Assembly: GCA_015661045.1 (NCBI GenBank)
Contig: JACVQG010000062.1
Coordinates: 1-7,207, forward strand
DNA: 7,207 bases
Source of the DNA: Dehalococcoidia bacterium
GTDB taxonomy: Bacteria; Chloroflexota; Dehalococcoidia; JACVQG01
Reading direction: 5' to 3'
The position numbers and the translations under genes are program-made. The notes below the pieces were generated by a model. It ran no database searches and was not told the DNA's origin. It saw only the letters and a program-made list of their open reading frames with translations. Below are positions 6,181 through 7,207 of the stretch, piece after piece (position 1 is the first letter of the stretch; every line of letters begins with the position of its first letter).

Positions 6181-6197
6181 CCATCTGGAAGTATAAT
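6169..6197 (+). promoter_or_regulatory. Sigma-70-type promoter for the small membrane-protein pair
   Basis: TTGTCC (6169-6174, 4 of 6 to consensus) and a perfect TATAAT (6192-6197) are separated by exactly 17 bp. Transcription would start near 6204, leaving a leader of about 26 nt before the ATG at 6231. This is the best promoter match in the window and suggests unregulated or basal expression of the genes that follow. Confidence 0.75.
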
Positions 6198-6230
6198 ACG
6201 TTTACAAACTATAAGTGGAGAAACGAATCT

Positions 6231-6728
6231 ATGTCCAATCGCTGGCTTATCATTATCGGAAGTATTGTAGCCATTTTGATAGTTGTAAGCGTAATAGTGG
6301 CTATTTCCACCCAGAACAATTTACCGATATTGAGCGAGGATACGCCCGAGGGTACAGTGCAGCGTTATTTGCAGGCATTGGAGAGAGACGACCTCACTTT
6401 AGCCTATAGCTACCTGTCTGTATCTGCTAAGGAAAGGAAAACATTCCAGGAGTTCAGCCGGGAATTAGGCTTCGGGTCAAAAGAGGTACAGCAGAGACAG
6501 GTTACTCTTGAGAAGTCGCGGGTCTTCGGTAATACCGCTGAGGTGCAGGTGACAATAAGTGAATTCCGGCCTTCGGGTCCGCTTACATTTCAGCCATCCG
6601 AAAACTCTTTTCAGTCAAATTATTCGCTTCAGAAACAAGATGGGAAATGGTTTATCTCCGACGCATCCTGGCCAGTTTATTTCCCGGTTCCTATTAAGCC
6701 GCCACATCCACCTCAATCAGGCCCATAA
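6231..6728 (+). CDS. Membrane-anchored protein with DUF4878/NTF2-like domain
   Basis: A 165-residue protein with a short start (MSNRW), one hydrophobic anchor at about residues 5-25, and a small outer domain. The segment DTPEGTVQRYLQALERDDLT followed by LAYSYLSVSAKER is the typical opening of DUF4878/SnoaL-like folds, where helices containing 'one chain elongation then a polar repeat' precede a curved sheet. Later strands include TAEVQVTISEF and the pair SNYSLQKQDGKWFISDASWP, the usual 'W-x-I' ending of these domains. The C-terminus is Pro-rich (PPHPPQSGP). Members are mostly of unknown role, as exposed binding or scaffold domains. GTGGAG lies 10 nt before the ATG. It shares a transcript with the following membrane gene, 56 nt on. 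The family call is tentative, from sequence pattern only. Confidence 0.75.
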   Translation: MSNRWLIIIGSIVAILIVVSVIVAISTQNNLPILSEDTPEGTVQRYLQALERDDLTLAYSYLSVSAKERKTFQEFSRELGFGSKEVQQRQVTLEKSRVFGNTAEVQVTISEFRPSGPLTFQPSENSFQSNYSLQKQDGKWFISDASWPVYFPVPIKPPHPPQSGP

Positions 6729-6784
6729 AGCGCTAGCCCGGTCAGGAATACTACCATAAAATTTATAAAGGGAGCATAACGGTT

Positions 6785-7207
6785 TTGATGGTATTACCGG
6801 TATTACTCCTCATTGGTATAATTGTTGTCTTCGTGGTAACAGCCTATAAGGAGGGGAAGACTAATGTGAGTACTACCAAACGTCTCTATTTTTATCTGCT
6901 TTCCTTTGCTGCTCTACTAGTAGCTGCCAATGGGCTTATCTTATTGTTGAATTTCATTCTGGACCGGCTATCCCGACAGGTTATTGTAAGTAGCGCTATA
7001 TCTGAGCAATTAGGATTAAGTCTGGCGCTACTTCTGGTTGGCAGCGCCCTGTGGGTGCCTCATTGGGCATATATACAACGACAGGTAGTAAAATATCCGG
7101 CGGAGACAGAATCTTCACTGAGAAAACTGTATATTTATGCCTTTTTATTTGTATCTCTTGTCCTCACGGTTATTACCTTGGTGCAGTTGCTGGGCTGGGT
7201 ATTGAGA
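6785..7207 (+). CDS. DUF5671-like multi-pass membrane protein (3' end beyond window)
   Basis: An open frame runs to the window edge, 140-141 codons visible. The start is either TTG 6785 (10 nt from the GGAG at 6771-6774, within AAAGGGAG) or ATG 6788 (13 nt). Numbered from the ATG, hydrophobic segments lie at about 2-19, 36-58, 75-90 and 116-138. The stretch TTKRLYFYLLSFAALLVAAN and the later WVPHWAYIQR resemble DUF5671 domains, and SSLRKLYIYAFLFVSLVLT appears to begin a second copy, so the full protein probably holds tandem four-helix-like units. The function of the family is not known to me. It follows the DUF4878-like gene and is likely co-transcribed with it. Confidence 0.75.
   Translation, partial: MMVLPVLLLIGIIVVFVVTAYKEGKTNVSTTKRLYFYLLSFAALLVAANGLILLLNFILDRLSRQVIVSSAISEQLGLSLALLLVGSALWVPHWAYIQRQVVKYPAETESSLRKLYIYAFLFVSLVLTVITLVQLLGWVLR

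Noticed and set aside
1..7207. Insertion sequences, integrases, tRNA genes or attachment sites
   Set aside because: No transposase-like frame, terminal inverted repeats or tRNA-like cloverleaf was seen on either strand.

Overview
The window carries two divergently transcribed gene groups separated by a short control region at about 4934-5071. It looks like chromosomal DNA of an anaerobic, respiring bacterium of moderate GC. The mix of genes (a NarL-type two-component system with a Cache-HAMP-GAF kinase, a planctomycete-type monoheme lipoprotein, a slipin, a DUF5671-like membrane protein and a multiheme lipoprotein) fits Chloroflexota, perhaps a Dehalococcoidia relative from sediment or groundwater. 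That assignment is inference from gene content only; no marker gene is present.

Minus strand, read right to left. A large membrane histidine kinase (2492-4933) is followed 7 nt later by its NarL/LuxR-type response regulator (1828-2484). A strong intrinsic terminator at 1767-1805 closes this pair. A second minus-strand cluster then begins: a stand-alone receiver-domain protein (1314-1694), a monoheme c-type cytochrome lipoprotein (862-1299), a slipin/stomatin (53-823), and possibly the first codons of another gene running off the left edge (1-41).

Plus strand. After the divergent control region comes a lipoprotein with eight CXXCH heme motifs arranged as four diheme modules on Pro/Thr/Ser/Ala-rich linkers (5072-6112). 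A terminator-like hairpin follows, then a good sigma-70-type promoter, a small membrane-anchored protein with a DUF4878/NTF2-like look (6231-6728), and a DUF5671-like multi-pass membrane protein cut by the right edge (6785-7207).

The unifying theme is heme c outside the membrane. The kinase itself has a CXXCH motif (C276-H280) inside its extracytoplasmic Cache sensor, the neighbouring regulon candidate is an octaheme lipoprotein, and the second cluster holds a monoheme lipoprotein. A reasonable model is that the kinase senses redox state or a small ligand through a covalently bound heme. It would then phosphorylate the NarL-type regulator, which would act at the control region upstream of the octaheme gene. 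There a -10 element is overlapped by an ordered set of repeats (TACCAC, two tandem 10-mers, GTGGTA). The domain calls and motifs are seen in the sequence; the circuit is inference.
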